A DNA stretch of 64,000 bases from Bacillota bacterium. GTDB lineage: Bacteria; Bacillota_A; Clostridia; Lachnospirales; Lachnospiraceae. A program made the translations under genes and the position numbers. The number at the start of each line of letters is the position of its first letter. Positions within the stretch are counted from its first letter, which is position 1. The notes below the pieces were generated by a model. That model had not been told where the DNA came from. It did no database searches and saw nothing but the letters and a program-made list of their open reading frames with translations. Positions 55,518 to 63,933 of this stretch are shown here, one piece after another. The stretch spans positions 62,001 to 126,000 of the forward strand of contig JAEZTQ010000068.1 in the NCBI GenBank assembly GCA_023443625.1, read 5' to 3'.

Positions 55518-55835
55518 GAAGCAATAGCATCTGGAGGGAATAGATTGAAACCAATATGTATCTGCAAGAGGAAGCAATAGCAACTGGTGGACATAGATGA
55601 AATCCAATATGTATCTGCAGGAGAAAGCAATAGCATCTGGAGGGAATAGATTGAATCCAATATGTATCTGCAAGAGGAAGCAATAGCAACTGGTGGACAT
55701 AGATAAAATCCAATATGTATCTGCAGGAGAAAGCAATAGCAACTGGTGGGTATAAATAAAATCCAACATGTATCTACAAGGGAAAGCAATAGCAACTGGT
55801 GGACATAGATAAAATCCAACATGTATTTGCAAGGG
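55518..55835 (+). repeat. Six tandem copies of a 53-bp repeat
   Basis: Units start at 55518, 55571, 55624, 55677, 55730 and 55783, each exactly 53 bp, and the array runs into the 5' end of the aprA-like gene. Two variants alternate: units 1 and 3 carry AGCATCTGGAGGGAATAGATTG, units 2, 4 and 6 carry AGCAACTGGTGGACATAGAT, suggesting growth by duplication of a 106-bp pair. Each unit contains ATGTATCTGCA(A/G), which starts a short frame (MYLQ...). The last such ATG (55821) runs in frame into the aprA-like gene. It is not CRISPR: there are no unique spacers. Confidence 0.95.
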
Positions 55836-55844
55836 AAGAAAGGT

Positions 55845-57773
55845 ATGAGGGGTATGAAGAAGGAAGTATTGTGTAGGAAACTAGATACAGATATCTTAAT
55901 TATTGGTGGAGGTACAGCAGGGTGTTACGCTGCATTAACCATTCGCAAACACTCACAAGCCTCAATGATAATAACAGAGAAAGCAAATATCAAAAGAAGT
56001 GGATGTCTGGCAGCGGGAGTCAATGCTATCAATGCCTATATTCTTAAGGGAAGACAACCGGAGGATTATGTAGAGTATGCCAAGAAGGATGCAGATCATA
56101 TTGTAAGAGAAGATTTACTCCTTACCATGTCCCAGGGACTGAATCGGGTTACCAAGAAATTAGAGGAATTGGGATTGGTGATTTTAAAAGATGAGAAGGG
56201 GGAGTATGCGGCAAGGGGAAATCGCAATATCAAGATCAATGGAGAGAATATCAAGCCCATCTTAGCAGATGCAGTTAAAGCACTAGCAGATGTCCAAATT
56301 CTTAATCAGGTTAATGTCACCAATTATATCATAAAGGACAACAAAATCTATGGCGCCTTTGCTTTTAGTATAGAAGAAAACCTTTTTTATATAATAAGGG
56401 CTAAGAAAGTCATCTGTGCAACAGGCGGTGCAGCAGGCTTATATAAACCAAATAATCCAGGCTTCTCCAGACACAAGATGTGGTATCCTCCCTTTAATAC
56501 CGGGGCAGGCTATGCTATGGGAATTTTAGGAGGAGCCGAGATGACAACCTTTGAAATGCGTTTTATTGCTCTACGCTGTAAGGATACCATAGCCCCTACA
56601 GGCACTATTGCTCAAGGAGTGGGAGCAAAGCAGATTAATTCTCTGGGTGAAGTGTATGAGACGAAATATGGGATTACAACCTCAGAGAGGGTTTACGGGA
56701 CAGTACGAGAGAACCAGGAAGGCAGGGGCCCCTGTTACTTAAGAACTAAAGGGATATCCTCATATCAGGATGAAGAGCTTAAGAAAGCTTACCTTAATAT
56801 GGCCCCCAGCCAGACCTTAAAGTGGATTGAAGCAGGGAAGAACCCCAGTGAACAAGATGTAGAAATTGAAGGAACGGAACCCTATATCGTAGGAGGGCAT
56901 ACTGCTAGTGGTTACTGGGTGGATACCCATAGACAGACAACTATTAAAGGGTTATATGCAGCAGGAGATGTGGCGGGTGGTTGTCCCCAAAAATATGTAA
57001 CAGGTGCCTTGGTAGAAGGAGAGATTGCCGGACTTCATGCTGTAAGGACTTTAGAGCAGGAGCAAGAAGAACAGGAACAGGAAAAAAATCAGAAGCAAAA
57101 GATACAAGAAGAAACCCAAGAAGAGTATCAAGAAGAGAATCAAGAAGAGTATCAAGAAGAGAATCAAGAAGAGAATCAAGAACAGAATCAAGAACAGAAT
57201 CAAGAACAAAAACAACAACAAGAAGAACAAGAAGAACAAGAAGAACAAGAAGAACAACATAAACAAGAACAAAAAGAAGTACAAAAACAGGAATTATCCT
57301 GTAAGGAACTAGAAATTCTTATAGCTAGGAAGAAAAAGGAAATTGAGGATATTTTAAATTATGACACCCCTCTATTTACAACACAGGAGTTAGAGGAAGC
57401 CATGCAAAAGGTTATGGATACCTATGCAGGCGGGATCGGTAATAATTATCAGTTTAACGAACAGCAGCTTGCCATTGCAGAGGAGAAGATTGAGCAGATT
57501 ATAGAGCTTTCAGGGAAGCTGAAAGCAGAAGATATGCATGAATTGCTCTTTGTCTATGAACTAAAGGAAAGGCTTATTGTATGCAAATCCCTAATAGCCC
57601 ATCTAAGAGCTAGAAAAGAAACCAGATGGCATAGCTTTGCTGAGAATTTGGATTATCCGCAGAAAAGTGATGCATGGCTTAAATATGTCAATTCTAAATT
57701 GGTAAATGAGAAACTAGAGATTGTATTTAGAGATCTGGTAGGGCGAGGTGAGATCTATGAGCATAGCAATTAA
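55845..57773 (+). CDS. AprA-like FAD-dependent APS reductase subunit with Glu/Gln-rich insertion
   Basis: About 642 residues. The N-terminal FAD-binding domain of the succinate dehydrogenase/fumarate reductase/AprA superfamily has DILIIGGGTAGCYAA, later CATGGAAGLY and the FAD end motif GLYAAGDVAGGCPQKYV. A tract of about 80 residues (404-483) consists almost wholly of Glu and Gln. A helical C-terminal domain follows. With the adjacent ferredoxin, cysD and cysN it most likely reduces adenosine 5'-phosphosulfate to sulfite and AMP. In-frame ATGs at 55821, 55845 and 55854 are possible starts; AAGGGAAG before 55845 makes it the best guess. The ferredoxin start overlaps its end by 17 bases. Confidence 0.85.
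   Translation: MRGMKKEVLCRKLDTDILIIGGGTAGCYAALTIRKHSQASMIITEKANIKRSGCLAAGVNAINAYILKGRQPEDYVEYAKKDADHIVREDLLLTMSQGLNRVTKKLEELGLVILKDEKGEYAARGNRNIKINGENIKPILADAVKALADVQILNQVNVTNYIIKDNKIYGAFAFSIEENLFYIIRAKKVICATGGAAGLYKPNNPGFSRHKMWYPPFNTGAGYAMGILGGAEMTTFEMRFIALRCKDTIAPTGTIAQGVGAKQINSLGEVYETKYGITTSERVYGTVRENQEGRGPCYLRTKGISSYQDEELKKAYLNMAPSQTLKWIEAGKNPSEQDVEIEGTEPYIVGGHTASGYWVDTHRQTTIKGLYAAGDVAGGCPQKYVTGALVEGEIAGLHAVRTLEQEQEEQEQEKNQKQKIQEETQEEYQEENQEEYQEENQEENQEQNQEQNQEQKQQQEEQEEQEEQEEQHKQEQKEVQKQELSCKELEILIARKKKEIEDILNYDTPLFTTQELEEAMQKVMDTYAGGIGNNYQFNEQQLAIAEEKIEQIIELSGKLKAEDMHELLFVYELKERLIVCKSLIAHLRARKETRWHSFAENLDYPQKSDAWLKYVNSKLVNEKLEIVFRDLVGRGEIYEHSN
57054..57293 (+). repeat. Low-complexity CAAGAA-type tract inside the aprA-like gene
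   Basis: About 240 bases of purine-rich short repeats (CAAGAAGAG-AAT, CAAGAACAG-AAT, CAAGAAGAA) stay in frame and encode a Glu/Gln-rich segment. Period lengths are multiples of three, as expected for slippage expansions kept in frame. It sits at the junction of the flavin domain and the C-terminal helical domain. Confidence 0.95.
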
Positions 57774-58071
57774 TAAAAATAAATGTATTGGTTGTAAAAA
57801 ATGCCTTCAGGTCTGTCCAGGAAGCCTAATCAAATTTGGTGAGGATCAGAAAGCATATATGAAATATCCAAAAGATTGCTGGGGCTGTTCTTCTTGTGTA
57901 AAGGAGTGTAAACAAGGAGCTATTTGCTTATACTTAGGTGCTGATATTGGTGGTATGGGAAGCAGACTTACTTCTAATATGGAGAAGGATATGGTTCGTT
58001 GGAAAATCACAAAAAATAATGGAGAAATCATAACCATTGACATAAATCGAAAGGATTCTAATCAATATTAA
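57757..58071 (+). CDS. Ferredoxin-like 4Fe-4S subunit partnered with the AprA-like protein
   Basis: 104 residues with two 4Fe-4S motifs, CIGCKKCLQVCPG and CWGCSSCVKECKQG, then a short C-terminal segment containing GSRLTSNMEKDMVRWKITKNNG. This is the layout of AprB-type electron-input subunits, though shorter than the dissimilatory AprB (about 150 residues). It overlaps the AprA-like gene, which strongly implies a complex. The GTG at 57748 gives a longer frame; GAGGTGAG seven bases before the ATG at 57757 favours the latter. Confidence 0.9.
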   Translation: MSIAINKNKCIGCKKCLQVCPGSLIKFGEDQKAYMKYPKDCWGCSSCVKECKQGAICLYLGADIGGMGSRLTSNMEKDMVRWKITKNNGEIITIDINRKDSNQY

Positions 58072-58169
58072 AACAGTAAACACCTTATTAGGGGTGAAAT
58101 GGCACTTTATAGTTTCAAGGAAGCATAGATTTATGTGAATAAAACAGGATATAGACAGGAGGAATACAG

Positions 58170-59069
58170 ATGAGTGAATTAACACATCTTGATGAATTAG
58201 AGGCAGAAGCAATATATATCATTCGAGAAGTTGCTGCTGAATGCGAGAAGCCGGTGATGCTTTATTCCATAGGTAAGGATAGTTCCGTAATGCTTCACCT
58301 GGCACTCAAGGCATTTTATCCAGAAAAACCTCCTTTTCCCTTCATGCATATCGATACTACCTGGAAGTTTCGGGAGATGGTTGAGTTTCGTGATAGGAAG
58401 GCTAAGGAATTAGGGATTGAGATGATAGTCCATAGTAATGAGGAGGGGTTGGCTCAGGGGATTAATCCCTTTGACCATGGATCTGCTTATACGGATATTA
58501 TGAAAACAGGTGCCCTAAAGCAAGGTCTGAAAAAATACGGTTTTACCGCAGCTTTTGGTGGCGGTCGCCGGGATGAAGAAAAATCCCGTGCTAAGGAGAG
58601 AATCTTCTCTTTTAGAAATGAAGAGCAGGCCTGGGATCCCAAAAACCAAAGACCTGAGATGTGGAAACTCTATAATACGAAACTTAACAAGGGTGAGAGT
58701 ATGCGTGTTTTCCCCATTTCTAATTGGACAGAAAAAGATATCTGGCAGTATATCAAGCGAGAGAATATTGATATTGTATCCCTATATTACGCGAAGGAAA
58801 GACCTGTAATCTATCGGGACGATAATATTATTATGGTGGATGATGATAGAATCAAATTACTTCCTGGAGAAAAGGTGGAATATAAGAAAGTACGTTTTCG
58901 TACCTTAGGCTGCTATCCTCTTACCGGTGGCAATGAATCTGATGCAGTGACTCTTGATGAAATTATAGAGGAAACTCTAAGTGCCGTTTCCTCAGAGAGG
59001 ACCACGAGAGTCATTGATAATGAAGGAGCTGGCAGCATGGAGAGAAGAAAGAGGGAGGGATATTTCTAA
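58170..59069 (+). CDS. cysD: Sulfate adenylyltransferase small subunit CysD
   Basis: 299 residues, the standard CysD length. The PP-loop [13 protein letters not shown] is near residue 32; [43 protein letters not shown] and [12 protein letters not shown] follow. With CysN it makes adenosine 5'-phosphosulfate (APS) from sulfate and ATP. GGAGGAATACAG lies before the start. Its stop overlaps the cysN start by one base (TAATG). Confidence 0.97.
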   Translation: MSELTHLDELEAEAIYIIREVAAECEKPVMLYSIGKDSSVMLHLALKAFYPEKPPFPFMHIDTTWKFREMVEFRDRKAKELGIEMIVHSNEEGLAQGINPFDHGSAYTDIMKTGALKQGLKKYGFTAAFGGGRRDEEKSRAKERIFSFRNEEQAWDPKNQRPEMWKLYNTKLNKGESMRVFPISNWTEKDIWQYIKRENIDIVSLYYAKERPVIYRDDNIIMVDDDRIKLLPGEKVEYKKVRFRTLGCYPLTGGNESDAVTLDEIIEETLSAVSSERTTRVIDNEGAGSMERRKREGYF

Positions 59070-60772
59070 TGAAGGGCTTATTAAAATTTATTACTTGCGG
59101 AAGTGTAGATGATGGAAAATCAACTCTCATTGGGCATATTCTTTATTCTTCAAAGTTATTATATGCGGACCAAGAGAAGGCACTTGAACTGGATAGTAAG
59201 ATTGGAAGCAGGGAGGGGGCCATTGATTATTCTTTATTGTTAGATGGGTTAATGGCGGAACGAGAACAGGGTATCACCATTGATGTTGCCTATCGTTACT
59301 TTACAACGGACAATCGCAGCTTTATTGTTGCGGATACGCCAGGACATGAGGAATATACAAGAAATATGGCGGTGGGAGCTTCCTTTGCGGACTTATCTAT
59401 TATCTTAGTAGATGCTAAACAGGGTGTACTAATGCAGACAAGAAGACATGCAAGAATTTGCGCCCTTATGGGAATAAAGCATTTTGTCTTTGCTGTTAAT
59501 AAGATGGACTTGGTGGGATATCGACAGGCACGTTTCTTAGAGATTGAGAAGGAAATTAAATCCTTAGCTAAAAAACTGGACTTAGAGAACATTCTTATCA
59601 TTCCTATATCAGCCACGGAGGGGGATAATTTAACAAAGAATTCAACGAATATTCCTTGGTATCAGGGTGAGGCATTATTAACCCATCTTGAGAATATAGA
59701 CATTGCAAATTCCAATGAGGAGGAAGGTTTTTATCTACCAGTACAAAGGGTATGTAGACCAAATCATACCTTCAGAGGGTTTCAGGGAGAGATTGAAGCT
59801 GGTAGAATTCAGGTGGGGGATGAGATAATAACCTTACCCAGTAATGAGAAAGCCATTATAAAAAGCATTCATATAACGGATAGAGAAGTTCATAGTGCTA
59901 TCAAAGGTCAGCCCGTTACCATTCAGCTTAATAAAGAGGTGGATGTATCAAGAGGCTGCGTGTTAACGAAGAATACCAACCTAACAACTAGTAAGCAGAT
60001 TAGCGCAGCCCTACTTTGGATGGATGATTTGGAGCTTACGGCAGATAAAAACTATTTCATAAAAGTCGGTACGAAGCTTATCCCAGGTGTGGTGACTAAT
60101 ATTAAGCATAAAATTGATGTAAATTCAGGGGAAGAAGTATCTGTGAATCATTTGTCCAAGAATGAGATTGCAGTATGCGAAATTACCCTAGCCGAGAAGA
60201 TTGTGGTGGATAAGTTTAAGGTACATAGGAATTTAGGTGAATTAATTCTAATTGACCGTATTACCAATATGACTTCCGCCTGTGGTGTTGTAGAAGAGAT
60301 CAATCAAGAGGATAGTTTAGAACAGGAGAAAGTTGCATTCTATTATGAGGATTTAAGGGCAAGAGGAGATATCTTTGAAGAGTTTTATTATAATTTAGAA
60401 AGCTCCTCCATCTCTAAATTCAAGGCTGTGAAAAACACCTACACCTTAGGAGGTGAGATACCTATCCAAGGAGAGAGCTATCACTATCCAGAAAGCTTTG
60501 ATATTTTGGTATTGCGAGATAATGTTGCCATTCAAGTTCGCAGCAAGAAGATAGCTAAAATCCAGCCAATTGGTGAATATCAATATACAGGGCTACCCAT
60601 TACCAATGGTAGGGGCTTTGCAGTGAAGGCTAGCTCCCAAGGAGAGGTAGAGGCTTTCCTTCGGGAATACCAAAACCTAGGGGATAGCAATGAAGACGCC
60701 TTCGCCAATAAGTGGGTAAGTTTTGAAACCTACCGTAGGGTGGTGTTTCACAACAACTTTTGGGTGATATAA
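59069..60772 (+). CDS. cysN: Sulfate adenylyltransferase GTPase subunit CysN
   Basis: 567 residues. The GTPase domain has G1 GSVDDGKSTLIG, G3 DTPGHEEYTRNM and G4 NKMDLVGY, followed by two beta-barrel domains as in elongation factors (to about residue 425). It couples GTP hydrolysis to APS formation by CysD. The final 130 residues or so (for example GEIPIQGESYHYPESFD and RVVFHNNFWVI) are an extension that is not an APS kinase: no second P-loop is seen. So no PAPS is made here, in keeping with an APS-using reductase upstream. Confidence 0.95.
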   Translation: MKGLLKFITCGSVDDGKSTLIGHILYSSKLLYADQEKALELDSKIGSREGAIDYSLLLDGLMAEREQGITIDVAYRYFTTDNRSFIVADTPGHEEYTRNMAVGASFADLSIILVDAKQGVLMQTRRHARICALMGIKHFVFAVNKMDLVGYRQARFLEIEKEIKSLAKKLDLENILIIPISATEGDNLTKNSTNIPWYQGEALLTHLENIDIANSNEEEGFYLPVQRVCRPNHTFRGFQGEIEAGRIQVGDEIITLPSNEKAIIKSIHITDREVHSAIKGQPVTIQLNKEVDVSRGCVLTKNTNLTTSKQISAALLWMDDLELTADKNYFIKVGTKLIPGVVTNIKHKIDVNSGEEVSVNHLSKNEIAVCEITLAEKIVVDKFKVHRNLGELILIDRITNMTSACGVVEEINQEDSLEQEKVAFYYEDLRARGDIFEEFYYNLESSSISKFKAVKNTYTLGGEIPIQGESYHYPESFDILVLRDNVAIQVRSKKIAKIQPIGEYQYTGLPITNGRGFAVKASSQGEVEAFLREYQNLGDSNEDAFANKWVSFETYRRVVFHNNFWVI

Positions 60773-60794
60773 AATTGGCCGTCAATATTATAGG

Positions 60795-60832
60795 GGGGCT
60801 GAACCTTTCTAACGAAACAACATTTCAGCCCC
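60795..60832 (+). terminator. Hairpin 1 after cysN
   Basis: The arms GGGGCTGAA and TTCAGCCCC pair across a 20-base loop shortly after the cysN stop. There is no T-tract. Confidence 0.5.
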
Positions 60833-60906
60833 ATCCCATTGCAGACATCAAAGATTGATTAAGGTCTAGTTATAACGACAGTGAAAAAGTAATTTGCAGA
60901 AAATGT

Positions 60907-60941
60907 GGCGGTTTTGAAGAATTCAAAACCGCCGTTTTATT
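60907..60941. terminator. Terminator between cysN and feoB
   Basis: The perfect 12-bp stem GGCGGTTTTGAA/TTCAAAACCGCC with a 3-base loop is followed by GTTTTATTT. It ends the sulfate operon and lies at the 3' end of feoB on the other strand. Confidence 0.85.
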
Positions 60942-60943
60942 TG

Positions 60944-63091
60944 TCATGCCAACCTTAATAGTCTTACCACCGTGGCCACCACAAAGCAGATTGTGATTCC
61001 TGTGATGGTGGGGAGTAGAAAAGATACCGCCATCCATTTGAAGCTTTGGGATTCTTTTTTTATGGTCCAACAGGTAGTACCACAGGGCCAATGCATGAGG
61101 GAGAAGAGCATGGTGCAGACTGCGGTGAGCCAGGTCCAGCCCTTGCTTATTAGAAGTTCTCTTAATTGATCTAAACTGCTTAATTCTGTGATGTTTCCTG
61201 TAGACATATAACTCATGATGAGGATGGGTATTACGATTTCATTTGCTGGAAAGCCAAGGATAAAAGCCATTAGGATATAACCATCTAAACCTATTAGACT
61301 AGCAAAGGGATTTAGAAAGGTAGCACAGTGAGTCAAGAGGCTAACATCTTGGATATGAATATTTGCCATTAACCATATGAGGAGGCCTGCAGGGGCTGCA
61401 ACGGATACAGCACGACCCAGGCAGAATAAGGTTCTATCTAGTATAGACCTTACAATGACTTTTCCTATCTGAGGCTTTCTAAAGGGTGGTAGCTCCAGGG
61501 TAAAGGAGGAGGGGAGGCCTTTTAATATGGTTTTAGACAGAAGCTTTGATAGGAATAATGTCATAATCACACCAAAGATAATTACGATAGTCAGTATTAA
61601 GGTTGACACAAGGGACTGGAGGGGGCCAAATACCGCTCCTGCAAAAAACATGGTAATGATGGCAATCAGTGTGGGAAAACGTCCATTACAGGGGACAAAA
61701 TTATTGGTTAACATAGCAATGAGTCGTTCTCTGGGGGAATCAATAATTCGACATCCTATAATACCTGCAGCATTACAGCCGAATCCCATACACATACATA
61801 GGGATTGTTTACCATGGGCACAGGCTTTTTTAAAAAAATTATCAAGATTAAAGGCTATTCTAGGCAGATATCCTAAGTCTTCTAGCAGGGTAAAAAGCGG
61901 GAAGAAGATGGCCATAGGTGGTAGCATAACAGAGATGACCCAGGCCAAGGTGCGATAAATACCCTTTACCAATAATCCGTGAATCCAAGGGGGTGTCTTT
62001 AGCCATAGGAAAAAGTCTGTCAGATTGTCTTCAATCCAAAAGAGAAAATTGGATATAATATTCGAGGGATAGTTGGCACCAGTAATGGTAATCCAAAAGA
62101 TTATGCCAAGGAGGCCAATCATAATTGGTATGCCAAAGATTTTAGAGGTAAGGATCTTATCTATCTTACGATCCCTAGAATTATACATTTCATTATTGTA
62201 GGTTACGGTATTTTTGCATATGGTTTCCGCTGTGTGAAGGAGGGAAGAGACGATTTTATCTCTGAACAAATTATCTTCGATACCCGAGGATCTTAATTTT
62301 TCAATAGCTTCCTGAGCTTTTTGATTGATTTCAGGAATTACCATGAGATCGAAACCCAAATAGTTCATCAATGAACTAGATAAAGTACAGTCGTTATCCA
62401 AGAGTTTTAAGGTAACCCATCGACTGTTTAGTTTATCTGTGAGAAGATCCTTAACATAGGGTTCAAGAATGTCTATTGCATCCTCAATAATAGGTTCATA
62501 TGCTATTTGTATAGGTGAGTTGAGGGTTAAATTATTAGATACTTCATAAACAGCATCCATAAGAGAGTCAAGGCCTTTTTTGCTAATTGCACTGGTCCCG
62601 ATAACAGGAACACCAAGTTGCCTGGATAAGGCCGGTAAGTCGATATGGATGTTTTTTCTTTTGGCTTCATCTAAAAGGTTGACGCAGACAACTACTTGGG
62701 AGGTTATTTCCAGGGCCTGAAGCACTAGATTTAGATTTCTTTCCAGACAGGTTGCATCTGTAACGATAACTGTAACATCCGGATTGTCAAAGCAGATAAA
62801 ATCACGGGCTATCTCTTCCTCTAAGGAATTGGACATGAGGGAATATGTACCAGGTATATCAACCATAGTAAAGTTCTTATCTTTATGCTTGTAGGTTCCC
62901 TGTGCTTTGGTTACTGTTTTACCGGGCCAATTCCCTGTATGCTGTTTTAGGCCGGTTAAGCCGTTAAAAACAGTACTTTTTCCCACATTAGGATTTCCAG
63001 CAAGGGCAATTACTATATCTGTATTATTGCGGTCTATCTTAATAGTATTTTCTAATACACCTGCCCCTGTTGACTGACTAGTTAAACCCAT
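60944..63091 (-). CDS. feoB: Ferrous iron transporter FeoB
   Basis: 715 residues. The N-terminal G domain has G1 AGNPNVGKST, G3 DIPGTYSL and G4 VNLLDEAKR. A helical GDI-like region to about residue 290 follows. The C-terminal membrane domain has two Gate regions and the conserved CMGFGCNAAGI motif, with Cys residues in the iron path. It imports Fe(II), the usual iron form for an anaerobe. The start is preceded by AAGGGGG. It is in an operon with feoA upstream (86-base gap). Confidence 0.96.
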   Translation of the reverse strand: MGLTSQSTGAGVLENTIKIDRNNTDIVIALAGNPNVGKSTVFNGLTGLKQHTGNWPGKTVTKAQGTYKHKDKNFTMVDIPGTYSLMSNSLEEEIARDFICFDNPDVTVIVTDATCLERNLNLVLQALEITSQVVVCVNLLDEAKRKNIHIDLPALSRQLGVPVIGTSAISKKGLDSLMDAVYEVSNNLTLNSPIQIAYEPIIEDAIDILEPYVKDLLTDKLNSRWVTLKLLDNDCTLSSSLMNYLGFDLMVIPEINQKAQEAIEKLRSSGIEDNLFRDKIVSSLLHTAETICKNTVTYNNEMYNSRDRKIDKILTSKIFGIPIMIGLLGIIFWITITGANYPSNIISNFLFWIEDNLTDFFLWLKTPPWIHGLLVKGIYRTLAWVISVMLPPMAIFFPLFTLLEDLGYLPRIAFNLDNFFKKACAHGKQSLCMCMGFGCNAAGIIGCRIIDSPRERLIAMLTNNFVPCNGRFPTLIAIITMFFAGAVFGPLQSLVSTLILTIVIIFGVIMTLFLSKLLSKTILKGLPSSFTLELPPFRKPQIGKVIVRSILDRTLFCLGRAVSVAAPAGLLIWLMANIHIQDVSLLTHCATFLNPFASLIGLDGYILMAFILGFPANEIVIPILIMSYMSTGNITELSSLDQLRELLISKGWTWLTAVCTMLFSLMHWPCGTTCWTIKKESQSFKWMAVSFLLPTITGITICFVVATVVRLLRLA

Positions 63092-63177
63092 TTCACCAAA
63101 CCCCCTTAAATTATCTTGTATTTATATGGATACCCACAGGAGGGATAAGGAGGCTCTTGTGGGTATGAATGGATTAT

Positions 63178-63417
63178 TTATAAAGCTTCTACCAGTATTT
63201 TTGATGCTTCTTCTGAACGAAGGGCAATGACGGCGCCTCTGATATAGTAAGCGGTAGGATCGCCTGAAGGGCTTTTTTGAAGAGCTTCAATTTCTGTATC
63301 TGTTATTAAGCCCAAATCCAGCATTCTTCTCCTAACAATTCCATCACATGTAAGTAGCTTTACGAGGGCCTTTTTACCAATGGGCAAAGAATTAAGGGGT
63401 ATAATATTATCCTGCAT
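63178..63417 (-). CDS. feoA: Ferrous iron transport protein FeoA
   Basis: 79 residues with the FeoA SH3-like pattern: IPLNSLPIGKKALVKLL, RRMLDLGLITDTEIEAL and YYIRGAVIALRSEEASKI. It binds or regulates FeoB at the cytoplasmic face. AGGAGG lies eight bases before the start. No clear Fur box was found in its upstream region. Confidence 0.95.
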   Translation of the reverse strand: MQDNIIPLNSLPIGKKALVKLLTCDGIVRRRMLDLGLITDTEIEALQKSPSGDPTAYYIRGAVIALRSEEASKILVEAL

Positions 63418-63573
63418 CTATAAAACCTCCTGCGAAAGGATACTTCTCTTAATAGGTAATACGATTGCTAATCATAGTTAAAGCTTCCATAATATTGCGC
63501 AGTTATAGCCCAGGAAACTCTCTTCTATCATCAACATATGAAAAACGAGAGGATATGTTACCCAATATACTAA

Positions 63574-63616
63574 AAAAGATATACCACCGCATCTACACTG
63601 TCGTGGTATATCTTTT
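63574..63616 (-). terminator. Terminator after the DUF3795 gene
   Basis: The perfect 14-bp stem (AAAAGATATACCAC with GTGGTATATCTTTT) is followed on the minus strand by a TTTTTT run. It separates the DUF3795 gene from feoA. Confidence 0.85.
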
Positions 63617-63672
63617 ATAACATAAGGGTGGCTCCCAGAGCGTACCCCTCTTGTTTGACTTCTTACTAAGCT

Positions 63673-63933
63673 TTATTTAGTACACCATTTCTTGCATTGC
63701 TCAATGCGTTTGCCCTGGTCCCCTTGCTCCGCATCATAGGCAAATTGATGGAGGAGGTCACAGGCAAAGTCTTCACACTCACCGCAATGTTCCTTTCCTT
63801 TATTCTCACAGCAGGTTTTTACTGGGCAGCTTTCACCCCAAAAAGGCTTTTGTATACTAACACAGCCTTTACATCCAACCTGTACTTGGTATGTACATTC
63901 ACTACATAAGATACCGCATCTTGATTCAATCAT
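63673..63933 (-). CDS. Cys-rich DUF3795-type protein
   Basis: 86 residues with eleven Cys: CGILCSECTY, GCKGCVS, SCPVKTCC, HCGECEDFAC and a C-terminal KKWC. This spacing matches DUF3795 proteins, thought to bind zinc or an Fe-S cluster; the function is unknown. The frame extends to 63978, but GGAGG eight bases before the ATG at 63933 fixes the start. It ends in its own terminator, so it is separate from feoAB. Confidence 0.85.
   Translation of the reverse strand: MIESRCGILCSECTYQVQVGCKGCVSIQKPFWGESCPVKTCCENKGKEHCGECEDFACDLLHQFAYDAEQGDQGKRIEQCKKWCTK

Noticed and set aside
55436..55832. Three overlapping minus-strand open frames with repeated peptide (IGFYLCPPVAIAS)
   Set aside because: They are the reverse complement of the 53-bp tandem repeat, which happens to lack stops in all three frames on that strand. 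There is no ribosome site or recognisable protein.
55518..55835. CRISPR array
   Set aside because: The repeats abut each other with no unique spacers, and no cas genes are in the window.
57051..57284. Minus-strand frame rich in Phe and Leu
   Set aside because: It is the complement of the CAA/GAA low-complexity tract in the aprA-like gene; the apparent membrane protein is an artefact.
63418..63572. Fur box upstream of feoA
   Set aside because: The AT-rich sequence around 63460 has only a weak partial match to the GATAATGAT pattern, not enough to call.
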